This document shows, in pieces, positions 1 to 8,967 of a stretch of DNA of 34,205 bases. Source of the stretch: CAUYUA01 sp963575675 (GTDB lineage Bacteria > Pseudomonadota > Alphaproteobacteria > Azospirillales > Azospirillaceae); the NCBI GenBank assembly GCA_963575675.1, contig CAUYUA010000219.1, positions 1 to 34,205 of the forward strand, written 5' to 3'. Each line of letters opens with the position of its first letter. Within the stretch, counting starts at the first letter, position 1. A model generated the notes under the pieces. The model did not search any database and was not told the origin of the DNA. It saw nothing but the letters and a program-made list of their open reading frames with translations. A program made the translations under genes and the position numbers.

Positions 1-1056
1 GTTTTCAATCAAGCGAATCAACGCTGCGCACAGAGCGTCCGGATCGGCGGGAGGGACGATCAAACCGTCTTCGCCGTCTCGCACCACGGACCCGGTGTGC
101 GGCGAGACAATGGGCGGCAAGCCCCAAGCCATGGCCTCATAAACCGCTTTCGCCGAGCCTTCCATCAGACTGGGCAGAACAAAAATGTCGGCGTCGGCAA
201 ACCATGAAGCCATATTCGATTGAAAGCCGACGAAACGGACTCCTGGCGGAGCCGACGTCACAAGACCATCCATTTGTCGAAACAGGCGACCGCAGACGAT
301 GAGTTCGGCTTTTGATGCGATTTCTGGAGGCAGACGGCGCCACGCTTCGATGACGAAGGTGATTCCTTTGCGGAAATTGACGTTTCCCGCGAACAGCACT
401 CGCACCGGATGGGGTTCGGTTGTGTTTGGTTGGAGCGCTGTGGTGGCGACCGGATCGGCGCCGAACGGGATCACCACGGCTCGACGGCGCGCTGTTTCCG
501 GCAGGCTATCGCGCACGAAGACGGATGGGCAGACCAAGACATCGGCCATGGCGATGCAAGCGTCGGCGGCGGGGTCTTCGAGTGAGCCGACAATGGCGGA
601 ATCGACGCGACCGTCTTCAATCAAATGTTGATAGCAGCGTGGATGGGCCATATGAAGGTCGATGAGCACTGGAACGCCCTGTGCGTGCCAGTAGGCGGCC
701 GTGCGGGTCAAATGGTCCCAGAGATGTATGGCGCGAGGACGCTCTTTGAGTCTTTTGCTGAAGCGGCAACATAACCAATCGAATAGGTTTTGCTCGATGT
801 CGCGTGCGGGGAGCTTTGGGAAAAATTTTATGCGAAGAAAGTTAAGGCCGCGCGGAATCAGACTTCGACCAGGAAGAGGGAAGTGAATGGGAGTGTAGGG
901 GGCGGCGGCGCCGCGAGCGACGACGCGAGGATGAACAAGGTCGAAACGGACGAGTTGCCACGGACGAAATCCTGGCGCTTTGCGTGCTCCGAATACGGAA
1001 TTGACGATGAAAAGCACATCGTGCGGGCGCAGAGAAGGGAGAATGTGGCGTGTCAT
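1..1056 (-). CDS. GT4-family glycosyltransferase, C-terminus cut by window edge
   Basis: Reading leftward from ATG at 1056, the frame is open to base 1 (352 codons, no stop), so the 3' end lies outside the window. The C-terminal half is a typical retaining glycosyltransferase group 1 (GT-B fold) domain: strand plus loop VLFAGNVNFRKG at about residues 220-231, a VRFVGF strand near 273, and the nucleotide-sugar site IFVLPSLMEG followed by AVYEAMAWGLPPIVS (about 291-318). That site holds the E-x7-E pair (Glu299, Glu307). The N-terminal half is the less conserved acceptor domain. Members move a sugar from a nucleotide donor to a polysaccharide or lipid acceptor at the cytoplasmic side of the membrane. 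Donor and acceptor cannot be read here, and no other polysaccharide gene is visible. The start is the first ATG in frame but has no clear ribosome binding site. Confidence 0.85.
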   Translation of the reverse strand, partial: MTRHILPSLRPHDVLFIVNSVFGARKAPGFRPWQLVRFDLVHPRVVARGAAAPYTPIHFPLPGRSLIPRGLNFLRIKFFPKLPARDIEQNLFDWLCCRFSKRLKERPRAIHLWDHLTRTAAYWHAQGVPVLIDLHMAHPRCYQHLIEDGRVDSAIVGSLEDPAADACIAMADVLVCPSVFVRDSLPETARRRAVVIPFGADPVATTALQPNTTEPHPVRVLFAGNVNFRKGITFVIEAWRRLPPEIASKAELIVCGRLFRQMDGLVTSAPPGVRFVGFQSNMASWFADADIFVLPSLMEGSAKAVYEAMAWGLPPIVSPHTGSVVRDGEDGLIVPPADPDALCAALIRLIEN

Positions 1057-1521
1057 GGGGCAAACAAAGCTATGGATTGATTTTGCAACCTTATCAATCT
1101 CCTGAAAAAAAGTAAACGGCTCCGGGAACCGTCTTGAAATCCTCGTCTCGTAGAGTCAAAGCCGTGGCTTTTGCCATTCCTTGCCGATGAAGCGGATTTC
1201 AAAAACACTTTCGCAACCATATTTCCTGTTCTTGCAGCCTAAAAACTTTCTTGCTCATGTCAAATCCTGGAAAGAGATTGCATAAAATTATTGCGGACAA
1301 TTTTGAATTCATTTTTTACTGATTGTCGGTGAATTTACGACTCGTTTTGGGATGCTCAAATCAAGCCATGTCGTTTTCTGAAGCGTCCGTCATTGAATTT
1401 TTTCTTGAATTTCCTATGCGTCTCAAGTTATAATAATACGCCAATGTTTGTGGAAACAAATTGCCTGCCACTGTGGCGCTTGTTTCGGTGAAATGCGCTG
1501 CTCCAAACCAAGGAGTTGTTC
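1057..1521. other. AT-rich intergenic region between divergent genes
   Basis: This gap separates the leftward glycosyltransferase from the rightward 1014-residue gene. It is clearly richer in A+T than the flanking genes. The only sites I can support in it are the rightward promoter at 1405-1434 and the Shine-Dalgarno sequence AAGGAG at 1510-1515. No small gene or RNA is recognisable. Confidence 0.5.
1405..1434 (+). promoter_or_regulatory. sigma70-type promoter for the 1014-residue gene
   Basis: TTGAAT (1405-1410) and a perfect TATAAT (1429-1434) are separated by 18 bases in AT-rich DNA. Transcription would start near 1441, giving a leader of about 80 bases before the GTG at 1522. Confidence 0.6.
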
Positions 1522-4500
1522 GTGAAGTCTGCCGATCGAATTGTGCCGGAAGTGATGCGAACAGCGGCTATGCCGGAGCGGGCGAAAAAAACCCACAAGT
1601 TGATGGAGCACCCGATCCTCGGGCACACTTCGCAGATGTGGGAGTTCTTTCTCCAAGAACTTAAAGACATTGCCGACGTCGCTGATTTGTTTCCGGAAAC
1701 GCAGACTGCGGTTGAATTGGCGTTGGCCATGCGCCAAGAAGCAGTCAATATGCTCGGTCGTGATGAAACGGTGGACGCTAAAATCGCCATTCGTCTACTG
1801 ACGGCTTTGTATTTCCTTAATATCAAGCCCGGCGCAGATATTTCGGACGACGCCTATGGCGATATTCTGGCCGACATCGCTCGAATCCGCGCCATTATCC
1901 AGGGCGTGCATGGCGCTTCGCCTGGGTTGCGGATGGTTGAAAAGACGGATTATTATGGTTGGCTGGTTATGTTTATGCTGGCCAACGCCGTCAATAAAGC
2001 CTTTTCAGAGATGTCCGATAAATCTTGGTTGGAAAGCAATCTTCTGCTCGATAGCGCTCTGCGCGTATGCCGAAATATTTATGGCCACATTTTTGAAGAC
2101 GTCATCATTTTCATTAACGGCGGCGAATTGGGTGGAGCAACCACCGCCTCTTGGCATGCGCATCTTTTGGAAAAGCTTAACGAGTCTTATATCAAGTCGC
2201 TTCCGAAATCCGGCGAGCAGCATCTCATTACTCAGGATGATTTTGCCCGGTTGCAACGACGGAAACTCGATGGTTGGTTGATCCAGGATTTTCTGTGCGA
2301 TGTTGCGACCGAAAATTTTCTCCTTCTTGGAGCCGGGTTGCCTAAGAGCGACGTTCCCAGCGAGCATCTTCCGTTCGTTGCCAGGATTCGCTATCTTGCT
2401 CAAGAGTTGGCAAGTCCCGACGTCGATTCCGATTTCCGTCATATTCTGTCCAAACTCTCGAAACGTGATATTCGCAATCCATTTGGAACGTCTCCGCCGT
2501 TTATCAGCGCGCTTAATTTTTTGAAGTCTGGCGATGTCGATTATCTATACTCTTCCCCGTCGCTTCAATCGGACGCCAAGAAAAAGAACAATGGCTTGAC
2601 GCTCGTCGAGCGCAAAGCTCTATTCTGTAGACATGTTGCAACCTATTCCAAGAAAATCGCCTATTGGGAGAAATACAAACGAGGCGTCACCCTATCTCCG
2701 GTGACGGAGATTTTGTCCGGAGCGCTGCTCGCCAAACTTAAAGAGCAGGGACTTGAACAAAAAGTCAAAGATTCTCTTCGTGATAGCCGCAACATTCCAG
2801 ATGGAATCGAGATCAACGTCGAGATCATTTCGGACGTTCGTTCATTCGGCGGCGACCTCACGACGCCTCAGATTCGCTTCGTCGCCGCTCCTGATCTATG
2901 GTCTCTTTACGGAAAAGAAGTCTTCGCCGTCGCCGAGCAGATGCTGAATGATTGGTGGGGGACTATTTTCAACGTCGCGGAGAGCTATCTGGAATTGATG
3001 AAGCGTTCCGACGCAACGCTTCTCGATCGCAAACGTCTCATCAGCCATTTGAATGCGTTGTTCGGCCTTTCCGAATATTTTTCGACCTTGAAATGGCGGA
3101 ACATTCCGTTCGAATGCAACCCGAGCGCTCTGAATTACGCCTCAGATCGGCACACCCGACTGGAGGACATTGATCAGGCGGTCGAGAATTATCTTGAATA
3201 CTTTATCGCGTGTTTTGCTCGATCGGCGAGGCATTCCAAGAAATCCGGTTTGCATAAAAAAACCCTGTGCCCGCGCAACACGACGGTAAAATTGTCTTTT
3301 AAAGATGGATGCGAACTTCGTGAGACTATTATTCGTCCGATGTTGGCCTATAAACCGTTAATGGAGGTTGCCGCTTTTCAAACTCTGCTCGGCCCGATCA
3401 AGCTTTTGGCGGAAGCCAACGCCCGTTTTGAGATTGTCGAACTCGGCGATAAAAAATGGGTTGTCCAAAAAATGGGCGGAGAAGACGTGCTGTTTCAGCG
3501 GGACAAACGCAAACACCATTACGGCATCCGCTATCGTCGCCAGCAGGGAGAGCGGGATTTCATCAGCGGCATTAACCAAGTTATGAAGACGGAGATTATG
3601 GACGAGGCCCATCTGGGCAAAACGGAGTATCTTTATCGGCTCTATTATATTCGGGAATACTGCAACAATTCCGGCGTAGACTTTCGAGCGGTTTCAAAGA
3701 CGCTTGCCGGAGCCAACCCTGATGAGATCACGCTTCAGGCGTTGGCCTACGCCGAAAAGGAAATCGAAAAAGTTCGGCGTCGACATCAGGATAAGGAACA
3801 CGGCTTTCTGCATTACAGACGTGTTGAACGGGTGTTGCGTCCTCTCCGGGCTGAACCCGGATTTAATGCGTTGCTGGATGGCGCCGGTTTGCCGAGAAAT
3901 AAAATTCTTCGTGATCATATCACACAAATCATCGCCATTCGTGAATTGGAGCGCGCACATCTTCTTCGGCGCGATCGAAACAACAGAGACGGCTCCGGCG
4001 CTCTTAATGCTTCTGATTTCAGCGAAGACGAGTTGATTCTTCAAGCCCGCGCAGATCTCCTTCAAGACAACCTCGACACCATTGTATTCTTCAAACTCGC
4101 CGAACGCATGGTTGGTCATGCATTTGCCGACGTCGTTGCCGCCAAAGAAAACACGCCCGACATTCGCCCCAAGAAACAACGAGCGATTCTTCGGGACGCT
4201 CGAAACGGCAGTTTTCTTCTTGCCGACACCGTGGCTCGCCTTCTCTACCGGTGCGCAACTTCCCATGAACAGCGCGATGAGTTTCATAGCGCCATGAGGC
4301 GAGGAAACTTGAACTATGCTCTTTTCACCAATATGCTGGACTATGTTGCGCGTGGGTTGACCTATAACGGCTATAAAACAAAAGAATTCTGGGAGCAAGA
4401 AGGCGCGCCGGAAACAGAAGGATACATCGAGCTTATTTACGAAAAACAAATTCCTAAAGATGTTTTGGACGATATTGTCGGTCAAAGACGCTACTATAGC

Positions 4501-4566
4501 GACGCCGTTAACGCCGTGTCTTGTCAACTTGGCCAACGTCTCAAGGACTGTCCGGAAAAATGTTGA
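1522..4566 (+). CDS. Large soluble protein of unknown family (1014 aa)
   Basis: I do not recognise this protein. The start is taken as GTG 1522 because AAGGAG ends six bases upstream; a TTG at 1516 is also in frame but directly abuts that site. The sequence is mainly charged, probably alpha-helical and without an obvious signal peptide or membrane span. Features visible: a hydrophobic helical stretch (YYGWLVMFMLANAVNKAF, near residues 145-165), two very basic stretches near 575-590 and 755-775, and a cysteine-containing C-terminus ending CPEKC. I see no Walker, nuclease, protease or methyltransferase motif. It stands alone: its neighbours run leftward on both sides, so it is probably transcribed by itself from 1405-1434. 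Its coding potential is good (a single long frame, strong RBS and promoter). It could be a lineage-specific conserved protein or an acquired gene. Confidence 0.8.
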   Translation: MKSADRIVPEVMRTAAMPERAKKTHKLMEHPILGHTSQMWEFFLQELKDIADVADLFPETQTAVELALAMRQEAVNMLGRDETVDAKIAIRLLTALYFLNIKPGADISDDAYGDILADIARIRAIIQGVHGASPGLRMVEKTDYYGWLVMFMLANAVNKAFSEMSDKSWLESNLLLDSALRVCRNIYGHIFEDVIIFINGGELGGATTASWHAHLLEKLNESYIKSLPKSGEQHLITQDDFARLQRRKLDGWLIQDFLCDVATENFLLLGAGLPKSDVPSEHLPFVARIRYLAQELASPDVDSDFRHILSKLSKRDIRNPFGTSPPFISALNFLKSGDVDYLYSSPSLQSDAKKKNNGLTLVERKALFCRHVATYSKKIAYWEKYKRGVTLSPVTEILSGALLAKLKEQGLEQKVKDSLRDSRNIPDGIEINVEIISDVRSFGGDLTTPQIRFVAAPDLWSLYGKEVFAVAEQMLNDWWGTIFNVAESYLELMKRSDATLLDRKRLISHLNALFGLSEYFSTLKWRNIPFECNPSALNYASDRHTRLEDIDQAVENYLEYFIACFARSARHSKKSGLHKKTLCPRNTTVKLSFKDGCELRETIIRPMLAYKPLMEVAAFQTLLGPIKLLAEANARFEIVELGDKKWVVQKMGGEDVLFQRDKRKHHYGIRYRRQQGERDFISGINQVMKTEIMDEAHLGKTEYLYRLYYIREYCNNSGVDFRAVSKTLAGANPDEITLQALAYAEKEIEKVRRRHQDKEHGFLHYRRVERVLRPLRAEPGFNALLDGAGLPRNKILRDHITQIIAIRELERAHLLRRDRNNRDGSGALNASDFSEDELILQARADLLQDNLDTIVFFKLAERMVGHAFADVVAAKENTPDIRPKKQRAILRDARNGSFLLADTVARLLYRCATSHEQRDEFHSAMRRGNLNYALFTNMLDYVARGLTYNGYKTKEFWEQEGAPETEGYIELIYEKQIPKDVLDDIVGQRRYYSDAVNAVSCQLGQRLKDCPEKC

Positions 4567-4591
4567 CGGGATTTCGGGGCGGGCACACCCT

Positions 4592-5710
4592 TTACTTTAA
4601 GGGAGCGCCTCGACGTCTGCGAGTCATTTCCACCAACCCAAGTCGCGACATGCCGTAGACTTGAGTTGCTCCGGGATCATCGGCGACTTCAGCCTTCAGC
4701 GTCTCCAAGAGTTTCTCATTGTCTTCGCGGCGACGCATGTTTATGAAATCAATAACGATCACGCCACCGAGATTTCGCAACTGAATTTGTCGCGCAATCT
4801 CGCGAGCCGCATCGATATTGGCTTGAAGTGGGTTTGCGCGTGCGCCGCCGTTGACGTCAATGGAGATCAGAGCCGCCGTCGGTTCGATAATCAAAGACCC
4901 TTCCTCGGGCAGAGCAACCCGAGATTGTCTCAATTCAGCAATCGCGCCTTCTAAATCATGGCGTTCAAACAATGGAAAACCGTTTTCCGTCCATAGTTGC
5001 GGCGTCGGCGAATCACTTGCGTAAATCTCTGTGAGAGCTGTTGCGCGGGCGAGTCTTTCCGGATCGGCGCAAAAGCATCGGTCGGGATTGTGAGCGCCTA
5101 GATCAAGAAAAAGCCTCTCCAAGGCATCCGGCCCGGTGGAGAGTCTGACGGGAGGCGAAAGATGCGTTGTTCGACGACGAAGATCGGCCCATGTGGCGGA
5201 GAGCGCTTCGGCTTCAGCGCACAGAGCATTTTCTGAGGCGTCGGCGGCGTGGCGCCGGAGTATCCATCCATCGGAAGGCAGCGGGGGAGGGGTGATTTTC
5301 TCGGTGGCGCGGCGAGAGAATGTTACGCCCGGCGTTAAGGGAGTGTGCGCCAATCGTCGACCGGGTAGTGTGACGTTCATGGTGAGAGGAGGGGCTTTGC
5401 CTTCGCCGGGGATGGATTTGACCTGGACAAGAACCGGCTGTCCGGAGGCGGGGCGTCCGGCTCCGATGGGGCGGAGGTCGGAATCAAGCAACAGGCCGGA
5501 TAAGCGAGACTCGCCGCGTCCGGCGAGAGTGACGAAGACGCCTTTGAGGGCGTTGGAGGGACGTTCGACGCGCCCGAGGTAGATGGCGCCGACGACGATC
5601 TCGGAGGTTTCGGCGATTGAATCGATATGGAGAAGACTTAAGCGCCCATTGACCGTTAGGGCGGCCCGTACCGAAGTCTCCGTTGCATCAAAGAGCAGCT
5701 CTGTCGTCAT
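4592..5710 (-). CDS. Ribonuclease E/G family protein, short form
   Basis: The protein has 372 residues and matches the RNase E/G catalytic core. An S1-like RNA-binding region (GAIYLGRVERPSNALKGVFV) starts at about residue 41. The DNase I-like catalytic part carries ALISIDVNGGARANPLQANI (Asp285) and GGVIVIDFINM (Asp321), which align with the metal-binding aspartates of Escherichia coli RNase E. The closing GMSRLGLVEMTRRRR is the family's conserved end of the core. It lacks the zinc-link cysteines and any C-terminal degradosome scaffold, and it is far shorter than RNase G (about 490). The second acid of the usual IDFIDM motif is Asn here. Such short forms are common in alphaproteobacteria and may act on rRNA or mRNA, but their exact substrates are unsettled. 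The gene converges with the unknown 1014-residue gene, and a structured repeat lies in its 5' leader. Confidence 0.85.
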   Translation of the reverse strand: MTTELLFDATETSVRAALTVNGRLSLLHIDSIAETSEIVVGAIYLGRVERPSNALKGVFVTLAGRGESRLSGLLLDSDLRPIGAGRPASGQPVLVQVKSIPGEGKAPPLTMNVTLPGRRLAHTPLTPGVTFSRRATEKITPPPLPSDGWILRRHAADASENALCAEAEALSATWADLRRRTTHLSPPVRLSTGPDALERLFLDLGAHNPDRCFCADPERLARATALTEIYASDSPTPQLWTENGFPLFERHDLEGAIAELRQSRVALPEEGSLIIEPTAALISIDVNGGARANPLQANIDAAREIARQIQLRNLGGVIVIDFINMRRREDNEKLLETLKAEVADDPGATQVYGMSRLGLVEMTRRRRGAPLK

Positions 5711-5726
5711 GTCCTGAAAAAAATTA

Positions 5727-5804
5727 AAAGGGTCCAGGGACTGTGTTCCTGGTCGTAGGGGATCATAAGGGGGGAGTGAAAGCCCCCCTTATTGCCGCAA
5801 GGCA
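5727..5804 (+). repeat. Three-hairpin modular repeat, copy 1
   Basis: Three consecutive stem-loops are present. SL1 is CCAGGGAC/GTTCCTGG (5734-5752). SL2 is a perfect 10-bp stem ATAAGGGGGG/CCCCCCTTAT (5765-5792). SL3 is TGCC-GCAA-GGCA (5793-5804), whose loop is a GNRA tetraloop. Nearly the same sequence recurs at 12277-12350 and at the right window edge (34151 onward); the preceding run of A with ATTA is shared too. It lies in the leader of the leftward RNase E/G gene. Confidence 0.85.
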
Positions 5805-5964
5805 AACTTCCACAGAAAAAACCAAAGGTTAGAGAAAAAGGCCGGGGCGAGCTCAATCCGGCAACGCCGCGTAATTTTCGGTTTTTAAATCGAACAGGAT
5901 GTATTGTTTTCTTCCACACGTCTATGCGTCGATTGTGTTCATGTAAAGCCTTTTGCTGGCTTGA
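5805..5964. other. Intergenic remainder between RNase E/G and acyl-CoA ligase genes
   Basis: This is AT-rich sequence following the repeat. I see no gene, RNA or clear promoter in it. Confidence 0.4.
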
Positions 5965-6004
5965 TTTTGATCGTCCGAGGCTCAACAGCCTCGGACGATC
6001 AAAA
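5965..6004. repeat. Perfect 18-bp inverted repeat just 3' of the acyl-CoA ligase gene
   Basis: TTTTGATCGTCCGAGGCT (5965-5982) and its exact complement (5987-6004) flank a CAAC loop. It sits six bases beyond the leftward ligase stop codon, where a terminator is expected. The stem is followed by A rather than U in both directions, so it is not a canonical intrinsic terminator. It may still protect the 3' end or terminate inefficiently. Confidence 0.7.
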
Positions 6005-6009
6005 TATGC

Positions 6010-7701
6010 TTAGCCTTTCAGCTCGGGGAAATCCTCTTCCCAGAACTCGGTTTCTCCGCGCACGCCTTCTTTGCGTCGTCCGGTTTCTTGGTGACGCAGC
6101 TCGACTCGGCGGATTTTTCCGGAGATGGTTTTGGGCAGATCGCCGAACTCGATGCGACGGATGCGCTTAAAGGGCGATAAGTGGTCGCGAACATGTCGGA
6201 AGATCGACAAAGCCAGCTCGCGATTGGGAATATGACCTGCGCTCAGAGTGAGATAGGCTTTCGGCACCGCCAAACGCACGGGGTCGGGACTGGGGACCAC
6301 AGCGGCTTCGGCGACGGCGGGGTGTTCGATCAGAGCGCTTTCCAATTCGAAGGGGCTGATGCGGTAGTCGGAGGCTTTGAACACGTCGTCGGCGCGTCCG
6401 ACATAGGTGATGTAGCCGTCATCGTCCTGTACGGCGACGTCTCCGGTGTGATAGTGGCCGTCGCGCATGTACTCGGCGGTTTTTCCCTCGTCGCCGAGGT
6501 AGCCGATCATTAAGCCGGTCGGGCGCGGGTCGAGAGCCAGACAGATTTGCCCTTCTTTCGCGGGTTTTTCGTCTGGGTCGAGCAGGCGGATTTTGTACCC
6601 CGGCAGTGGACGGCCCATAGAGCCCAATTTTATCGGTTGGCCGGGGCTGTTTCCGATCTGCGCGGTGGTTTCGGTTTGTCCGAAGCCGTCGCGGATGCGG
6701 ATGTTCCACGCTTTATGGACGCAATCGATGACTTCGGGGTTGAGAGGCTCTCCTGCGCCGATCAACTCGCGGATTTTCACCGGGTAAGCGGCGAGGTCTT
6801 CTTGGATCATCATCCGCCATACGGTGGGCGGAGCGCACAGCGTGGTGACGTTGTACTTCACCAGCGCGTCGAGAACCGATTTGGCGTTGAACCGACTATA
6901 GTTATAGACGAACACCGTTGCGCCCGCATTCCAGGGAGCGAAGAAGTTGCTCCAGGCGTGTTTGGCCCAGCCGGGCGAGCTGATGTTCCAATGGATGTCG
7001 CCGGGTTGCAGGCCGATCCAGTACATGGTCGAGAGGTGGCCGATTGGGTAGCTCTGGTGGCTGTGGGCGACCAGTTTCGGCTTGGCGGTGGTGCCGGAGG
7101 TGAAGTAGAGCAGCAGCAGCTCGTTGGGATTTGTTGGCGCATCCGGAGCGAAATCGCTTGAGGTTTGTTCGCTTTTCGCGAAATTGTTCCAGCCTTCCAC
7201 GTTATCGCCGACGACGATTCGCGTGTAACTTCCTGGGACGGTGTTGAAACGCGAGGTTTCAGCAGCGCCGGCGATCACATGCTTCATGTCGCCGCGTTCG
7301 ATGCGGTCGATCAGATCCTCAGGCGTTAGAAGAGTGGAGGCCGGAGAAATAACCGCGCCGAGTTTGATCGCCGCCAACATCACCTCCCAAAGAGGAACAA
7401 TATTGGGCAACATGATCAAAATTCGGTCGCCGCGTTTCACGCCTAAGTCACGCAAGTGGTTGGCGACTTGGTTCGAGCGGGCGGACATTTCGGCGAAAGA
7501 TTTCTTGATTTCAGAGCCGTTTTCATCCACGACCCACAATGCCGGCGTATTGTTGCCGCGAGCCATGGAATCAAAGTAATCAAGAGCCCAGTTAAATGAT
7601 TCGAATGTTGGCCATTCGAATACTTTGTATGCGGTGTCGTAGTCCTCGCGATGTTTCACCAAAAAGTCGCGCGCTGAAAGAAACGCCTCAATAGCCGTCA
7701 T
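6010..7701 (-). CDS. AMP-forming acyl-CoA synthetase (medium-chain/benzoate-CoA ligase type)
   Basis: The 563-residue protein activates a carboxylic acid as acyl-AMP and transfers it to CoA (ANL superfamily). All core motifs are present: the phosphate-binding LYFTSGTTAKPK (about 198-208), aromatic/acid-pocket region SSPGWAKHAWSNFFAPW (about 241-257), A5 DGFGQTET (338-345), A7 YHTGD (417-421), A8 hinge GRADDVFKASDYRISPFELE (435-454), and A10 PKTISGKIRR with catalytic Lys529. The GW.KHAW segment resembles the medium-chain acyl-CoA/benzoate-CoA ligase branch more than acetyl-CoA synthetase. AGAGGAA lies seven bases before the ATG. The gene is monocistronic as far as visible, with no neighbouring beta-oxidation or aromatic genes, so the substrate remains open. 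Confidence 0.9.
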   Translation of the reverse strand: MTAIEAFLSARDFLVKHREDYDTAYKVFEWPTFESFNWALDYFDSMARGNNTPALWVVDENGSEIKKSFAEMSARSNQVANHLRDLGVKRGDRILIMLPNIVPLWEVMLAAIKLGAVISPASTLLTPEDLIDRIERGDMKHVIAGAAETSRFNTVPGSYTRIVVGDNVEGWNNFAKSEQTSSDFAPDAPTNPNELLLLYFTSGTTAKPKLVAHSHQSYPIGHLSTMYWIGLQPGDIHWNISSPGWAKHAWSNFFAPWNAGATVFVYNYSRFNAKSVLDALVKYNVTTLCAPPTVWRMMIQEDLAAYPVKIRELIGAGEPLNPEVIDCVHKAWNIRIRDGFGQTETTAQIGNSPGQPIKLGSMGRPLPGYKIRLLDPDEKPAKEGQICLALDPRPTGLMIGYLGDEGKTAEYMRDGHYHTGDVAVQDDDGYITYVGRADDVFKASDYRISPFELESALIEHPAVAEAAVVPSPDPVRLAVPKAYLTLSAGHIPNRELALSIFRHVRDHLSPFKRIRRIEFGDLPKTISGKIRRVELRHQETGRRKEGVRGETEFWEEDFPELKG

Positions 7702-7952
7702 GGGGTGATTCCTCTTGTTGCGTTGTTGTTGGTTGGATGCTGTCGAGTGAGTGTGGACATTAATTTGATGTTTGTTTCTATGGACTCAATCCTATGAGGA
7801 TTGATAATAGCTGTTTCAATTCGTGATTGTCTAGGGGCGTTATTGCGCGAGGAATTATTTGCCGGGCAATATTTTCCACGTAAAAATTCTTTGCGTGACA
7901 TAAATAGCTGAATGGGATTTGGTCGTCTGTCGGCGACTGAAGGCCAAAGATA

Positions 7953-8840
7953 TTATTTTATGGCATTGGGGGCAAATAAGCGCCACTGAGTCCACATCAA
8001 GGCGGCCGTCATTGTGAGCAAGACGACGGATTGTAGAGCTGCGTCTGGAGCGGGCGTCGTCGTTTGGGAGGCGAGGAATATATGGTGGATGAGGAGAGAT
8101 GGCGTTGCGTTGGTTCCTGCTGCGCCGCTGAGGATAATGCTGTGAGTGACTCCGAAGCTCTCAAAAGTGGTGGAGAGAAAGCCTCCGATCAGCAGGAGCC
8201 ACAATGTTGGGCGGATGGAGGGCAGAGTGATGAGGAAAAATTGTTGACGACGAGGGACGCCGTCGAGTCGCGCGGCTTCATAGAGCGTCGGCGATGGGAT
8301 TGTTAGCGCGGCGGTCAGTAGCAAGATGGCGAGGCCGGTTTGGCGCCAAGCGCAGACCGTGGCGATTAGGGCCATGGTCTCAAGTCCGCTTAATGTTTGT
8401 GGCCATTGCCACCCGATGGCGGTCAAAGCGCGCGGGAGGGGGCCGGAGGGGTCTCCGTCGAACATGGGAAGAGTCAGCGCCAACCATAAAACTCCTGCTA
8501 TGGGGGCGGCGACGGCGTATGGCCAGATCAGGGCGTTGCGGTAGAGGCCGGCGTGGGCGGTGTTGGCGAGCAGGAGGGAGAAGCACAGGCCGATGGCGGT
8601 TCCGGTGAGGGTGACGCATCCGCCGAGGGCGGTGGTCAGAGTCATGATGTGGCCGAATTGAGGATCGGTGAGAAGGGTGGCCAGAGGGGTGAAATCGAGA
8701 ACGCCGGTGGGAGCGAAGGCGTCGATCAGAAGGCGGCCTGTAGGAATCAGAACGCATACAATCGCTATCGCAAGATTAGGCGCGATCAGCAGCCAAGGCA
8801 AAACGCGGGATGTTGAAAAAATCATAGAGGGCATATTCAT
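7953..8840 (-). CDS. ABC transporter permease, UgpA/MalF-like sugar type
   Basis: The protein has 295 residues with about six hydrophobic spans. The first is at residues 12-35 (LPWLLIAPNLAIAIVCVLIP), the usual start of this permease class. The cytoplasmic EAA loop is clear: LYEAARLDGVPRRQQF, then ITLPSIRP (about 186-211), which docks the transport ATPase. Family members (CUT1 subfamily) form the membrane channel for sugars or glycerol-3-phosphate together with a second permease, an ATPase and a periplasmic binding protein. None of those partners is in the window, so this copy is an orphan; its partners may be elsewhere. The ATG at 8840 is used; a second ATG two codons later (8834) has a weak GGA upstream and could be the true start. 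Confidence 0.85.
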   Translation of the reverse strand: MNMPSMIFSTSRVLPWLLIAPNLAIAIVCVLIPTGRLLIDAFAPTGVLDFTPLATLLTDPQFGHIMTLTTALGGCVTLTGTAIGLCFSLLLANTAHAGLYRNALIWPYAVAAPIAGVLWLALTLPMFDGDPSGPLPRALTAIGWQWPQTLSGLETMALIATVCAWRQTGLAILLLTAALTIPSPTLYEAARLDGVPRRQQFFLITLPSIRPTLWLLLIGGFLSTTFESFGVTHSIILSGAAGTNATPSLLIHHIFLASQTTTPAPDAALQSVVLLTMTAALMWTQWRLFAPNAIK

Positions 8841-8931
8841 CCGTCGGTAAAAACGGGTTTCAAGGACGCTCTTTGACTAAGGAATCCTTGGGAGGGAGGC
8901 GAGAGTGTTTCGGCGTTCTCTAATTTCCGGA

Positions 8932-8961
8932 TTGACACTACTTTTTTGCTTAAAATATAAT
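8932..8961 (+). promoter_or_regulatory. Near-perfect sigma70 promoter with no gene downstream
   Basis: A perfect TTGACA (8932-8937), an 18-base spacer and a perfect TATAAT (8956-8961) point rightward. The next gene in that direction is on the opposite strand. The expected start is near 8968. Confidence 0.65.
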
Positions 8962-8967
8962 ATCTTA

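Noticed and set aside
3694..4536. 280-codon leftward open frame inside the 1014-residue gene
   Set aside because: It lies wholly antisense to a gene with promoter and ribosome binding site, and has no start signal of its own.
5965..6004. Perfect palindrome as a canonical intrinsic terminator
   Set aside because: The stem is followed by A rather than U on both strands; kept only as an inverted repeat.
7698..7901. 67-codon leftward frame upstream of the acyl-CoA ligase
   Set aside because: It is AT-rich with no family match, and overlaps the ligase leader and its ribosome binding site.
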